Shown here: positions 1 through 9,327 of the stretch, one piece after another
Layout: each line of letters starts with the position of its first letter
Position numbering within the stretch: the stretch's first letter is position 1
From: Candidatus Pantoea deserta
GTDB lineage: Bacteria > Pseudomonadota > Gammaproteobacteria > Enterobacterales > Enterobacteriaceae
Direction of reading: 5' to 3'
DNA length: 64,000 bases
Assembly: GCF_003813865.1 (NCBI RefSeq)
Contig: NZ_RMVG01000023.1
Coordinates: 1-64,000 of the forward strand
Notes under the pieces: generated by a model
Seen by the model: the letters and a program-made list of their open reading frames with translations, nothing else
What the model was told of the DNA's origin: nothing
Database searches by the model: none
Translations under genes and position numbers: made by a program

Positions 1-51
1 ACAGATACTCCTTTGTTAGTATTTTTCCAGACATCTTTTGGAGAGCGTTGT

Positions 52-912
52 GTGAAAGCTGACAACCCTTTTAATCTGTTATTACCCGCTGCAATGGCAA
101 AAGTGGCAGAAGACGCAGGCGTTTATAAAGCAACTAAACACCCTTTAACAACTTTCTTCCTTGCTATTACCGCCGGTGTCTTTATTTCCATCGCCTTTGT
201 TTTTTATATCACTGCGACCACCGGTACCGCAGGTATGCCTTACGGCGTGGCGAAATTAATCGGCGGCATCTGTTTCTCTCTGGGTTTAATTCTGGTCGTC
301 GTTTGCGGTGCCGACCTTTTCACCTCTACCGTTCTGATCGTCGTCGCCAAAGCCAGCGGTCGCATTAGCTGGGGTCAGCTGGTGCGCAACTGGATCAACG
401 TTTATATCGGCAACCTGGCGGGGGCGCTCTTTTTCGTCGCCTTAATCTGGTTTTCCGGCGAGCATATGACGGCAAACGGCGCCTGGGGCTTGAACGTGCT
501 GCAAACGGCCGATCATAAAATGCATCACACTTTTATTGAGGCGGTCTGCCTCGGCACGCTGGCAAATTTAATGGTGTGTCTGGCGGTGTGGATGAGCTAT
601 TCCGGCCACAGCCTGGTCGACAAAACCATCGCCATGATCCTGCCGGTTTCCATGTTCGTCGCCAGCGGTTTCGAACACAGTATCGCTAACATGTTCCTTA
701 TTCCGCTCGCCATTATTATTCGCGACTTCTCCAGCCCGGCATTCTGGCAGGCCGCTGGCGCCAGCGCCGACCAGTTCCAGGCACTTAGCCCCGTTAACTT
801 TATTATCGATAATCTGATTCCGGTGACGATTGGCAACATTATCGGCGGCGGTTTGCTGGTAGGACTCACTTACTGGGTAATTTATTTACGCAACGGCTCT
901 ACCGCGCACTAA
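52..912 (+). CDS. focA: Formate channel FocA
   Basis: Inner-membrane pentameric channel that exports or imports formate made by pyruvate formate-lyase. The 286-residue product matches the E. coli protein almost throughout, with the KADNPF start and a hydrophobic six-helix body ending in TYWVIYLR. I chose the GTG at 52 because it begins the conserved VKADNPF stretch and has a GGAGA ribosome site 7 nt upstream; an in-frame TTG at 13 would add 13 unconserved residues. pflB follows 70 bp downstream, as in the usual focA-pflB operon. The anaerobic promoters (FNR/ArcA) expected for this operon would lie left of the window. Confidence 0.97.
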   Translation: MKADNPFNLLLPAAMAKVAEDAGVYKATKHPLTTFFLAITAGVFISIAFVFYITATTGTAGMPYGVAKLIGGICFSLGLILVVVCGADLFTSTVLIVVAKASGRISWGQLVRNWINVYIGNLAGALFFVALIWFSGEHMTANGAWGLNVLQTADHKMHHTFIEAVCLGTLANLMVCLAVWMSYSGHSLVDKTIAMILPVSMFVASGFEHSIANMFLIPLAIIIRDFSSPAFWQAAGASADQFQALSPVNFIIDNLIPVTIGNIIGGGLLVGLTYWVIYLRNGSTAH

Positions 913-982
913 CCATTTCTGGCAGATGCCGCCGCAGCTGGCGACATCAACATAAAGTCTTCTTAGATAAGGCAGGTATATC

Positions 983-3265
983 ATGACCGATCTGAATGCA
1001 AAACAGGCTGCGGCCTGGGCAGGATTTGCCAACGGCGAATGGCAGAACAGCGTTAACGTTCGCGACTTCATTCAAAAGAACTACACCCCGTATGAAGGCG
1101 ATGAATCTTTCCTGGCCGGCGCCACCGACGCGACCACAAAACTGTGGAACGCCGTGCTGGAAGGCATCAAGATTGAAAACCGGACCCATGCGCCCGTCGA
1201 TTTCGATACCGATCTCGCCTCAACCATCACCGCGCACGATGCGGGCTACATTGAGAAATCACTGGAAAAAATCGTCGGTCTGCAAACCGAAGCCCCACTG
1301 AAACGCGCCATTATTCCCTTTGGCGGCATCAAAATGGTGGAAGGCTCCTGTAAAGTTTATGGCCGCGAGCTGGATCCGACGATTAAGAAAATTTTCACCG
1401 ACTACCGTAAAACCCATAACCAGGGCGTGTTCGACGTTTATACCCAGGACATCCTGCGCTGCCGTAAATCCGGGGTCCTGACCGGTCTGCCTGACGCTTA
1501 CGGCCGCGGCCGTATCATCGGCGACTATCGTCGCGTTGCCCTGTACGGTATTGATTTCCTGATGCAGGATAAACTGGCGCAGTTCAACTCGCTGCAAGAC
1601 AACCTGGAAAACGGCGTCGATCTCGAAGCCACCATTCGCTTGCGTGAAGAGATTGCTGAACAGCATCGCGCGCTGGCCCAAATCAAAGAGATGGCGGCCA
1701 AATACGGTTGCGACATTTCCGGCCCGGCAACAAACGCGCAGGAAGCCGTACAGTGGACTTACTTTGGCTATCTCGCTGCGGTGAAATCACAAAACGGCGC
1801 GGCCATGTCGTTTGGTCGCGTGTCGACCTTCCTCGACATCTATATCGAACGCGACCTGCAAGCCGGTAAACTCACCGAAGAACAGGCGCAGGAACTTATT
1901 GACCATCTGGTTATGAAGCTGCGCATGGTTCGCTTCCTGCGTACGCCGGAATATGATGAACTCTTCTCAGGCGACCCGATCTGGGCAACCGAATCGCTGG
2001 CCGGTATGGGCGTTGACGGCCGTACGCTGGTGACGAAGAGCACCTTCCGTTTCCTGAATACCCTTTACACTATGGGTCCGTCGCCTGAGCCGAACATGAC
2101 CATTCTGTGGTCAGAAAAACTGCCGGTGAACTTCAAGAAATACGCGGCGAAAGTCTCCATCGATACCTCTTCTCTGCAATATGAGAACGACGATCTGATG
2201 CGTCCTGACTTTAATAACGATGACTATGCTATCGCCTGCTGCGTTAGCCCGATGATCGTGGGCAAACAGATGCAGTTCTTCGGCGCGCGCGCCAACCTGG
2301 CGAAAACCCTGCTGTACGCAATCAACGGCGGCATGGATGAGAAACTGAAAATGCAGGTCGGTCCGAAAGAGGCGCCGATTACCGATGAAGTGCTGGATTT
2401 CGACACCGTTATGGGCCGCATGGATCACTTCATGGACTGGCTGGCGAAACAGTATGTGACCGCGTTGAATATCATCCACTACATGCACGATAAATACAGC
2501 TATGAAGCCTCGCTGATGGCGCTGCATGACCGTGACGTCTATCGCACAATGGCATGCGGCATCGCTGGCTTGTCAGTGGCTGCCGACTCGCTGTCTGCGA
2601 TTAAGTACGCCAAAGTGAAACCGGTACGCGACGAAACCGGTCTGGCGGTTGACTTCGAAATCGAAGGCGACTATCCGCAGTTTGGTAATAACGATGCGCG
2701 CGTGGACGATCTGGCCTGCGATCTGGTTGAACGTTTCATGAAGAAAATCCAGAAACTGAACACCTACCGCAACGCTGTGCCGACTCAGTCCGTGCTGACT
2801 ATTACCTCTAATGTGGTTTACGGTAAGAAAACCGGTAATACCCCGGATGGCCGTCGCGCTGGCGCGCCTTTTGGTCCAGGCGCAAACCCTATGCACGGCC
2901 GCGACCAGAAAGGCGCTGTCGCCTCATTAACCTCGGTGGCTAAACTGCCCTTCGCCTACGCAAAAGATGGTATTTCCTACACCTTCTCTATCGTGCCGAA
3001 TGCGCTGGGTAAAGATGACAACGTGCGTAAAACCAACCTTGCAGGCCTGATGGATGGTTATTTCCACCACGAAGCCAGCATCGAAGGCGGTCAGCACCTG
3101 AACGTTAACGTGATGAACCGCGAGATGTTGCTGGATGCAATGGAGCATCCGGAAAAATATCCGCAGCTGACTATCCGCGTTTCCGGCTATGCCGTACGTT
3201 TCAACTCGCTGACCAAAGAACAGCAGCAGGACGTGATTACGCGTACCTTTACGCAGTCACTTTAA
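983..3265 (+). CDS. pflB: Pyruvate formate-lyase PflB
   Basis: Cytosolic glycyl-radical enzyme converting pyruvate and CoA to acetyl-CoA and formate under anaerobiosis. It is 760 residues long, the same as E. coli. The adjacent catalytic cysteines are in IACCVSPM, and the radical glycine is in RVSGYAV at residue 735, 25 residues from the C-terminus, which is the normal place. It lies between focA and the gene for its activase. The intact Cys-Cys pair and glycyl loop imply an active enzyme. Confidence 0.98.
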   Translation: MTDLNAKQAAAWAGFANGEWQNSVNVRDFIQKNYTPYEGDESFLAGATDATTKLWNAVLEGIKIENRTHAPVDFDTDLASTITAHDAGYIEKSLEKIVGLQTEAPLKRAIIPFGGIKMVEGSCKVYGRELDPTIKKIFTDYRKTHNQGVFDVYTQDILRCRKSGVLTGLPDAYGRGRIIGDYRRVALYGIDFLMQDKLAQFNSLQDNLENGVDLEATIRLREEIAEQHRALAQIKEMAAKYGCDISGPATNAQEAVQWTYFGYLAAVKSQNGAAMSFGRVSTFLDIYIERDLQAGKLTEEQAQELIDHLVMKLRMVRFLRTPEYDELFSGDPIWATESLAGMGVDGRTLVTKSTFRFLNTLYTMGPSPEPNMTILWSEKLPVNFKKYAAKVSIDTSSLQYENDDLMRPDFNNDDYAIACCVSPMIVGKQMQFFGARANLAKTLLYAINGGMDEKLKMQVGPKEAPITDEVLDFDTVMGRMDHFMDWLAKQYVTALNIIHYMHDKYSYEASLMALHDRDVYRTMACGIAGLSVAADSLSAIKYAKVKPVRDETGLAVDFEIEGDYPQFGNNDARVDDLACDLVERFMKKIQKLNTYRNAVPTQSVLTITSNVVYGKKTGNTPDGRRAGAPFGPGANPMHGRDQKGAVASLTSVAKLPFAYAKDGISYTFSIVPNALGKDDNVRKTNLAGLMDGYFHHEASIEGGQHLNVNVMNREMLLDAMEHPEKYPQLTIRVSGYAVRFNSLTKEQQQDVITRTFTQSL

Positions 3266-3283
3266 CCTGATGCGATAAGCTGT

Positions 3284-3309
3284 AAAAAGGCTCCTTCGGG
3301 AGCCTTTTC
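3284..3309 (+). terminator. Rho-independent terminator after pflB
   Basis: A perfect stem ggctcc/ggagcc with a ttcg tetraloop lies inside an A-run and T-run, 18 nt after the pflB stop. It separates focA-pflB from pflA, so pflA probably has its own promoter in the 115 bp before its start. Confidence 0.9.
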
Positions 3310-3424
3310 TCCAAGGCCCGTTTTGTCTGCGCTCTCAAAGAAGAAGCCAGTCAAAACTGACTTTACCACTGAGCACAACAGAGATTGTGCGCCTGCTAAC
3401 AGGCTAACCTGGAGAATCATCGCA

Positions 3425-4165
3425 ATGTCTTGCAACGGTCGTATCCACTCATTCGAATCCTGCGGGACGGTTGACGGTCCCGGCATCCGTTTTATCACCT
3501 TCTTTCAAGGCTGCCTGATGCGCTGCCTTTACTGCCATAACCGCGATACCTGGGACACGCACGGCGGGAAAGAGATCAGCGTTGAAGAGCTAATGAAGGA
3601 CGTGCTGTCGTATCGGCACTTTATGAACGCATCCGGCGGCGGCGTAACGGCATCCGGCGGCGAAGCCATCCTGCAAGCCGAGTTTGTGCGCGACTGGTTT
3701 CGCGCCTGCAAAGCCGAAGGCATTCATACCTGCCTTGATACCAATGGTTTTGTACGCCGCTACGATCCGGTAATTGATGAACTGCTGGACGTAACCGACC
3801 TGGTCATGCTCGATCTTAAGCAGATCAATGATGAGGTGCATCAGGTGCTGGTCGGCGTCTCTAACCATCGCACTATGGATTTTGCCCGCTATCTACAGAA
3901 AAGAGGCACGCGCACCTGGATACGCTATGTCGTCGTGCCCGGCTATTCCGATGACGATGACTCTGCGCATCGGCTTGGCGAATTTACCAAAGACATGGAT
4001 AACGTCGAGAAGATCGAGCTGCTGCCCTATCATGAGCTGGGCAAACATAAATGGATTGCAATGGGCGAAGAGTACAAGCTTGATGGCGTGAAGCCGCCGA
4101 CTAAAGAGACCATGGAGCGCGTGAAAAACATTCTCGCCAGCTACGGTCACTACGTTATGTACTAA
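3425..4165 (+). CDS. pflA: Pyruvate formate-lyase activating enzyme PflA
   Basis: Radical SAM enzyme that installs the glycyl radical on PflB. It has 246 residues, as in E. coli. The iron-sulfur motif CxxxCxxC is C30, C34, C37 (CLMRCLYC). The start at 3425 is preferred over in-frame starts upstream because NGRIHSFESCGTVDGPG is the conserved N-terminus and GGAGA lies 9 nt before it. The upstream in-frame extension overlaps the pflB terminator region and has no family counterpart. A terminator follows within 10 bp. Confidence 0.97.
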   Translation: MSCNGRIHSFESCGTVDGPGIRFITFFQGCLMRCLYCHNRDTWDTHGGKEISVEELMKDVLSYRHFMNASGGGVTASGGEAILQAEFVRDWFRACKAEGIHTCLDTNGFVRRYDPVIDELLDVTDLVMLDLKQINDEVHQVLVGVSNHRTMDFARYLQKRGTRTWIRYVVVPGYSDDDDSAHRLGEFTKDMDNVEKIELLPYHELGKHKWIAMGEEYKLDGVKPPTKETMERVKNILASYGHYVMY

Positions 4166-4171
4166 CCCGAA

Positions 4172-4194
4172 GGGAGCCTGAGGCTCCCTTTTTT
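4172..4194 (+). terminator. Rho-independent terminator after pflA
   Basis: Stem gggagcc/ggctccc with a tga loop followed by six T, starting 7 nt after the pflA stop codon. Confidence 0.92.
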
Positions 4195-4214
4195 GTCAGA
4201 AGCGCGGCAGAAAA

Positions 4215-4262
4215 ACGTCTGATCTCCCTGCTCGCCTGGCCGACGCTCTGCTCATCAGACGC
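4215..4262. repeat. Interspersed inverted repeat, copy A
   Basis: Arms ACGTCTGATC (4215-4224) and TCAGACGC (4255-4262) flank a 30-nt loop in the pflA-ycaD gap. The same two arms in the same order flank a 20-nt loop at 33119-33156 between artJ and rlmC. Both copies lie between convergent genes, which is where REP-type palindromes usually sit. The family is not one I recognise and two copies are weak support. Confidence 0.4.
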
Positions 4263-4347
4263 GCCGGTAAACAGGCCCGCGCGCGGCGCTGGTGACAACG
4301 TCTTCCGGCGCGTTACGCCTGGCGCACGGGTTACTCCTGCCTGCCTG

Positions 4348-5499
4348 TCAGGCGTGCGCCACCGGCGTCGCCTGCTGATCCGCCTTACGCAGCAGCATCA
4401 CCAGATAAACCAGCGCCACACCGGCGATCATCACAAACAGAATGCGGTCAGAATAGTTCTGCATCAGCATCGCGGTCATGCTCGGACCCGCCAGGCTGCC
4501 CAGGGTATAGCTCAGCAGCAGCGCCTGATTCATCGCCACCAGCTCATGATGCGCCACCGTTTCGCACGCCCAGGACATGGCGACCGGATAGAGCGTAAAG
4601 CCTGCCAGACCGAGCACAAAAAGCGCAGGCGCCATCGCGGCGTTGGTCAGCATGGCAATCGCGCCCAGAATCACAACGAACACCTGCACGCGCAGCACCA
4701 GCAGGCGGCCAAAACGATCGGCCAGTCGGCCGATCGGCCACTGTCCGACGATGCCGGCGCTGACCAGCAGCGCCATCCAGTAGCCAACATTCGCATCGCT
4801 CATTCCCTGATGAGAGAGATAGAGCGGCATCAGGCCATAAAGCGATCCCAGAACGATACCGGAAATAACACAGCCGTTGATGCCCAGCCTTGAGCTGCGG
4901 CGACGCAACATTGGCCAGATTTTACCCGGCGCGGCCTCGGTGGCTTCGCTGGCGGCCGTCACTTTGACAAAAATCAGCGGCAGAATAGCGCACAGCATCA
5001 GAGCAGCAAGCCACGGGATCACGCTAAACAGCTCCGTAGAGACTTTGCTCACCAGCAGCTGCCCGGCCACGGTGCCGAGATAGTAAACGATCATATAGGC
5101 GGCCAGCAGCTGCCCGCGGTTACGCACCGTGCCGCTGCACAGCAGCGCGCTTTCCACCACGACCCAGATCAGCGCACAGCCGATACCCGCGCCAAAACGC
5201 AGGGTCGACCAGGCCCAGAAGCCTTCCAGCATCATTAGCCCGGCGGTCGCCCCAGCGAAAACCAGCGTGGCCAGATAATAGCTGCGATTAAAGCCGTAAT
5301 GCTTGATCAGCCAGCCTGCAATCAATGTACCCAGCAGATTGCCGGTGTAAAAGGACGAGCTGACCACGCCAACCTGCCAGGTTGCCAGCGCATCGTGAGT
5401 TAGCCACAGCGGAACCAGCGTATTGAGCACTGCAATTGCAACCGTCAGCAAAAGCAGGCCGCAAAGCAGCAGCACCACGGGACGTGACCAGGTAGACAT
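4348..5499 (-). CDS. ycaD: MFS transporter YcaD
   Basis: Putative inner-membrane major facilitator transporter of unknown substrate, 383 residues, about 12 membrane segments, very close to E. coli YcaD (VGVVSSS, NRSYYLA, GQWPIGRLADRFGRLLVLRVQVFVV, ending in PVAHA). The start at 5499 (MSTWSRP) matches the family; the open frame runs 30 codons further to 5589, but that extension is AT-rich leader with no family match. No good Shine-Dalgarno is visible. It is convergent with pflA; in E. coli dmsABC and ycaC lie between it and serS and are absent here. Confidence 0.93.
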   Translation of the reverse strand: MSTWSRPVVLLLCGLLLLTVAIAVLNTLVPLWLTHDALATWQVGVVSSSFYTGNLLGTLIAGWLIKHYGFNRSYYLATLVFAGATAGLMMLEGFWAWSTLRFGAGIGCALIWVVVESALLCSGTVRNRGQLLAAYMIVYYLGTVAGQLLVSKVSTELFSVIPWLAALMLCAILPLIFVKVTAASEATEAAPGKIWPMLRRRSSRLGINGCVISGIVLGSLYGLMPLYLSHQGMSDANVGYWMALLVSAGIVGQWPIGRLADRFGRLLVLRVQVFVVILGAIAMLTNAAMAPALFVLGLAGFTLYPVAMSWACETVAHHELVAMNQALLLSYTLGSLAGPSMTAMLMQNYSDRILFVMIAGVALVYLVMLLRKADQQATPVAHA

Positions 5500-5569
5500 A
5501 GGGATAAAACCAAAGAAAAGAGAGGAAGTTGCGCGCAGTTTGCCACTGGCGAAATTAAAGGAAAAGCAT

Positions 5570-5597
5570 AAAAAAAAGGCGCAGCACATTTTGCTGC
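5570..5597 (-). terminator. Terminator-like hairpin in the ycaD leader
   Basis: On the minus strand, stem gcagca/tgctgc (5581-5597) is followed by gcc and a run of seven T (5571-5577). It lies 70 nt upstream of the ycaD start and 160 nt beyond the serS terminator, so it is either a back-up terminator for serS read-through or an attenuator in the ycaD leader. The rest of 5500-5760 holds no gene I can support. Confidence 0.45.
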
Positions 5598-5760
5598 AAG
5601 ATAATTTAATTTATTAATCTTCAGTAGTTTACACAGCGGTGAAACCAGACGGGTTTTTAGGCTATCTCTATGAAAAACTGGATTTTTAAGCGCAACGCCC
5701 CTTGAAGGGTCGATAACGTTTATTTCTGATAAGTTTCCTCTTCGTACTTATTCAGACAAT

Positions 5761-5786
5761 AAAAAACCCGGACGTGTCCGGGTTTT
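5761..5786 (-). terminator. Rho-independent terminator after serS
   Basis: Stem cccgga/tccggg with cgtg loop, flanked by six A on the plus-strand left side (T-run on the minus strand). It starts 16 nt past the serS stop. Confidence 0.92.
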
Positions 5787-5801
5787 AATCATGCTGGCGC
5801 G

Positions 5802-7094
5802 TTAGCCGATAAACTCAACGCCATTCATATAGGGGCGCAGAACTTCCGGCACCTGAATACGTCCGTCGGCCTGCTGATAGTTTTCCAGCACTGCGACCAG
5901 CGTACGACCAACCGCCAGACCAGAGCCGTTCAGGGTGTGAACCAGACGCGGCTTTTTGTCGGTCTTGCTGCGGCAGCGCGCCTGCATGCGACGAGCCTGG
6001 AAATCCCACATATTGGAGCAGGATGAGATTTCGCGGTAGGTGTTTTGCGCCGGCAGCCAGACTTCCAGATCGTACGTTTTGGTTGAGCCTGCGCCCATAT
6101 CGCCGGTGCACAGCAGCACTTTGCGGTACGGCAGTCCCAGCAGCTGTAGCACCTTCTCTGCATGGCCCACCAGCTCTTCCAGCGCGTCCATCGAGGTTTC
6201 CGGCGCGACGATTTGCACCATCTCAACCTTGTCGAACTGATGCATACGGATTAACCCGCGCGTGTCGCGGCCGTAGGAGCCGGCCTCCGAGCGGAAGCAA
6301 GGCGTATGCGCGGTCAGTTTGATCGGCAGACTCTCCTCTTCCACAATCTCGTCGCGCACCAGGTTGGTCAGCGGAACCTCAGCGGTCGGGATGAGCGCAT
6401 AGTTGCTGCTGCCCGCTTCCTCGCTCAGCGGACGCGTATGAAACAGGTCTTCGCCGAATTTAGGTAACTGGCCGGTGCCGTACAGGGTTTCATGGTTAAC
6501 CAGGTAAGGCACATAGGTTTCCAGATAGCCGTGCTGTTCAGTATGCAGGTCGATCATAAACTGGCTCAGCGCACGATGCAGACGCGCAATCTGTCCCTGC
6601 ATAACCACAAAGCGAGAACCGGTCAGCTTAACGGCAGAGGCAAAATCGAGACCTTTCGCCAGCTCGCCCAGCTCCACGTGATCTTTGACCTGAAAATCAA
6701 ACTGGCGCGGCTCGCCCCAGCGGCTGATTTCCAGGTTTTCGCTGTCGTCTTTACCCAGGGGAACGTCATCCGCAGGCAGGTTTGGCAGCGCCAGCGCAAA
6801 ATCACGAATTTCGTTTTGCAGGGCATCCAGTTCCGCTTTGGCCGCGTCCAGGCGTTCGCCCAACGCGTTCACTTCCTGACGCAGCGGCTCGATGTCTTCC
6901 CCACGTGCTTTGGCCTGACCGATGGATTTGGATCGGGAGTTGCGCTCTGCCTGCAAATTCTCTGTTTCGACCTGCAAGACTTTACGACGCTCTTCGAGGG
7001 AGCGCAGCGTTTCCACATCCAGCTTAAATCCTCGGCGTGCCAGTTTTTCTGCGACTGCGTCTGGCTCATTACGCAGCAGATTGGGATCGAGCAT
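5802..7094 (-). CDS. serS: Seryl-tRNA synthetase SerS
   Basis: Class II aminoacyl-tRNA synthetase charging tRNA-Ser and tRNA-Sec. It has 430 residues, as in E. coli. The N-terminal third (about 27-100) is the long antiparallel coiled coil that grips the tRNA variable arm. The class II motif 2 region reads CFRSEAGSYGRDTRGLIRMH, and motif 3 is near GSGLAVGRTLVAVLENYQ. The ATG at 7094 has AGGA about 7 nt upstream. It lies downstream of rarA in the same direction with a strong hairpin between them. Confidence 0.98.
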   Translation of the reverse strand: MLDPNLLRNEPDAVAEKLARRGFKLDVETLRSLEERRKVLQVETENLQAERNSRSKSIGQAKARGEDIEPLRQEVNALGERLDAAKAELDALQNEIRDFALALPNLPADDVPLGKDDSENLEISRWGEPRQFDFQVKDHVELGELAKGLDFASAVKLTGSRFVVMQGQIARLHRALSQFMIDLHTEQHGYLETYVPYLVNHETLYGTGQLPKFGEDLFHTRPLSEEAGSSNYALIPTAEVPLTNLVRDEIVEEESLPIKLTAHTPCFRSEAGSYGRDTRGLIRMHQFDKVEMVQIVAPETSMDALEELVGHAEKVLQLLGLPYRKVLLCTGDMGAGSTKTYDLEVWLPAQNTYREISSCSNMWDFQARRMQARCRSKTDKKPRLVHTLNGSGLAVGRTLVAVLENYQQADGRIQVPEVLRPYMNGVEFIG

Positions 7095-7130
7095 GCTTAT
7101 CCTGTGTAATAAAGGTTAATAGAATAGAGG

Positions 7131-7154
7131 AAGGCATTCCCGATGGAATGCCTT
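7131..7154. other. 10-bp perfect hairpin between rarA and serS
   Basis: Arms aaggcattcc and ggaatgcctt with a cgat loop sit 37 nt upstream of the serS start and 33 nt after the rarA stop. It lacks a T-run on either strand, so it is at best a weak terminator; it could instead be an mRNA structure limiting rarA to serS read-through. Confidence 0.5.
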
Positions 7155-7187
7155 GAAAACCTTGTTCACCTTACCGTAACGTCTGTT

Positions 7188-8531
7188 TTAGCGGTAGCGT
7201 TTTGTCGGGCTATTTTGATCCTGTTCAGCCAGCCAGGCGAGCTTTTCGCCAATTTTGCCTTCAAGCCCGCGCTGCGTCGGCGCGTAATAGCGCGTCTGCG
7301 CCATTTCAGGGGGGAAATAGACCTCGCCAGCGGCATAGGCGTTCTCTTCATCATGGGCGTAACGGTACTCTTTACCCAGCCCCATCTCTTTCATCAGCCG
7401 GGTCGGCGCGTTGCGCAGATGCTCAGGCACATCATAGTCAGGATGCTCGCGCGCATCGCGCATCGCGGCTTTGAATGCGGTATAGACGGCGTTGCTTTTA
7501 GGCGCGCAGGCCAGATAGACAATCGCCTGCGCAATCGCGCGTTCGCCTTCGGCTGGTCCTACGCGGGTAAAACAGTCCCAGGCGGCAATCGCCACCTGCA
7601 TCGCGCGCGGATCGGCGTTGCCGACGTCCTCTGAAGCAATCGCCAGCAGGCGGCGCGCCACATAGAGCGGATCGCCGCCGGCGGTGATAATGCGCGCATA
7701 CCAGTACAGCGCCGCATCCGGCGCGGAACCGCGTACCGATTTATGCAGCGCGGAGATGAGATCGTAAAAACGGTCGCCCTTGTTATCGAAGCGCGCCGCG
7801 CGCTCGCCGGAGACTTCCGTCAGCAGCTGCGGCGTCAGCTCGCGTTTGCCCTGTGCATTGCTCTCCGCCATATCCGCCATCATTTCCAGCGTATTGAGCG
7901 CGCGACGGGCATCGCCGTTCACCAGCTCGGCGATCATACGCCGCGTGTTGTCAGGCAGCAGAATATCGCTGTCGCCATAGCCGCGCGCTTTATCCTGCAT
8001 CGCCTGGTCCAGCACCTGCTCAATATCGGCGGTGGTCAGGGACTTCAGCAGATAGACGCGCGCGCGCGACAGCAGCGCAGAGTTCAGTTCAAACGAGGGG
8101 TTCTCCGTCGTTGCGCCGATAAAGGTGATGGTGCCATCTTCAATATGCGGCAAAAACGCATCCTGCTGGCTTTTGTTAAAGCGGTGCACCTCGTCGACGA
8201 ACAGAATAGTGCGTCGCCCGACCTGACGGCTGTGGCGTGCTCGCTCGATCGCTTCGCGAATCTCTTTGACGCCGGAGGTTACGGCGGAGATACGCTCTAC
8301 GTCAGCGTTACCATAGCGCGCGATAATCTCCGCCAGCGTGGTTTTACCTGTGCCTGGCGGTCCCCAGAGGATCATTGAGTGCAGGTGACCCGCCTCAATA
8401 GCGCGCGGCAGGGGTTTCCCCGGTGCCAGCAGGTGCTGCTGACCGATATACTGCTGGAGCGTTTCAGGTCGCATACGCGCCGCCAGCGGCTTGAAATCCT
8501 CAGAGGAAAAATCCAGAGACAGATTACCCAC
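7188..8531 (-). CDS. rarA: Replication-associated recombination protein RarA (MgsA)
   Basis: AAA+ ATPase of the clamp-loader/WHIP family acting at stalled replication forks. It has 447 residues like E. coli. Walker A GPPGTGKT and Walker B FVDEVHRF are visible, followed by the sensor region GATTENPSFELN and the C-terminal tetramerisation domain ending SPTKRYR. The start is GTG with GAGG 5 nt upstream. Only 7 bp separate it from the lolA stop, so lolA-rarA is transcribed as one unit. Confidence 0.97.
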   Translation of the reverse strand: MGNLSLDFSSEDFKPLAARMRPETLQQYIGQQHLLAPGKPLPRAIEAGHLHSMILWGPPGTGKTTLAEIIARYGNADVERISAVTSGVKEIREAIERARHSRQVGRRTILFVDEVHRFNKSQQDAFLPHIEDGTITFIGATTENPSFELNSALLSRARVYLLKSLTTADIEQVLDQAMQDKARGYGDSDILLPDNTRRMIAELVNGDARRALNTLEMMADMAESNAQGKRELTPQLLTEVSGERAARFDNKGDRFYDLISALHKSVRGSAPDAALYWYARIITAGGDPLYVARRLLAIASEDVGNADPRAMQVAIAAWDCFTRVGPAEGERAIAQAIVYLACAPKSNAVYTAFKAAMRDAREHPDYDVPEHLRNAPTRLMKEMGLGKEYRYAHDEENAYAAGEVYFPPEMAQTRYYAPTQRGLEGKIGEKLAWLAEQDQNSPTKRYR

Positions 8532-8538
8532 GCTTACC

Positions 8539-9150
8539 TCACTGTCGTTGGTCGTCTACCGTCACCCCTTTAGGCGGCGTGAAGGTAAATTTATCCGGGC
8601 TGATGGCGCCGTTTTTCTGGCTTTTAAGCTGATAGCTGCTGCGCTGGCCATCCTGCTCAATCGCGCTGAACTGATTAATGGTTCCCGAAGCGGTCACGGA
8701 AAGCGTGAACTGCTTGAGATTGCCGTCGCTGTTCTTCGGCGTCAGCTCAAAGGTGTCGCCCTGCTGTTTGATATTGTATTGCTGCCAGTCGGAGGGCTGG
8801 TTACGCGCAATCAGCATAAACGGCGTATTGCTGGTCGCATTTTTCAACAGGCTGACGCTGGCCTGTTCCACAAAGGGGTTATAGAACCACAGGTTTTTCC
8901 CGTCAGAGATGATTACGCTTTCATCCGGCGCGGTCATATGCCAGTTGAACAGGCTGGGCCGTTTAACCCAAAGCTCACCCTCGCCTTCCTGCACGTTAGC
9001 GCCGCTGCTGTCGGTCACTTTTTGCGTGAAGCTGGCGTGGAAGCTGTTGACCTTATTCAGGCGCTGTTGCAGATCGCTGGAAGCATCCGCCATTACGCTG
9101 GCAGAGGCAAAAACGGCCAACAGGCCAGGCACGATTAGGCTTGATTTCAT
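8539..9150 (-). CDS. lolA: Outer-membrane lipoprotein carrier LolA
   Basis: Periplasmic chaperone that carries lipoproteins from LolCDE to LolB. It has 203 residues, as in E. coli. Signal peptide about 1-21 (MKSSLIVPGLLAVFASASVMA), then DASSDLQQRL and the conserved LWVKRPSLFNWHMT core; it ends GVTVDDQRQ. I take the ATG at 9150, with AAGGA 10 nt upstream; an in-frame TTG at 9159 would overlap that ribosome site and add MKQ. ftsK lies upstream across a 177-bp gap with a terminator. Confidence 0.96.
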   Translation of the reverse strand: MKSSLIVPGLLAVFASASVMADASSDLQQRLNKVNSFHASFTQKVTDSSGANVQEGEGELWVKRPSLFNWHMTAPDESVIISDGKNLWFYNPFVEQASVSLLKNATSNTPFMLIARNQPSDWQQYNIKQQGDTFELTPKNSDGNLKQFTLSVTASGTINQFSAIEQDGQRSSYQLKSQKNGAISPDKFTFTPPKGVTVDDQRQ

Positions 9151-9278
9151 CTGCTTCAATTCCTTATTTATCTCTATCCAGTGAATACTGTCTTTATTCT
9201 GGTCGCCGTTCCGGCATGGAGCCAGGAGAAAAACCCGAAAGCGTTATGTGATATAGGGGGTAAAACGCATCTAAACAA

Positions 9279-9300
9279 TGGGCCAGTAAAAACTGGCCCA
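9279..9300 (-). terminator. Terminator-like hairpin after ftsK
   Basis: Nine-bp perfect stem tgggccagt/actggccca with a four-A loop, about 30 nt past the ftsK stop. On the minus strand only a short T-rich tract (ttgttt) follows, so termination may be partial, giving some read-through into lolA. Confidence 0.6.
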
Positions 9301-9327
9301 TGATTGTTTGTTGCAAAGCATGTCGCA

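Noticed and set aside
3450..3470. A tRNA T-arm-like string (attcgaatcctgcggg)
   Set aside because: It is inside pflA and encodes the conserved HSFESCGT segment; there is no cloverleaf around it.
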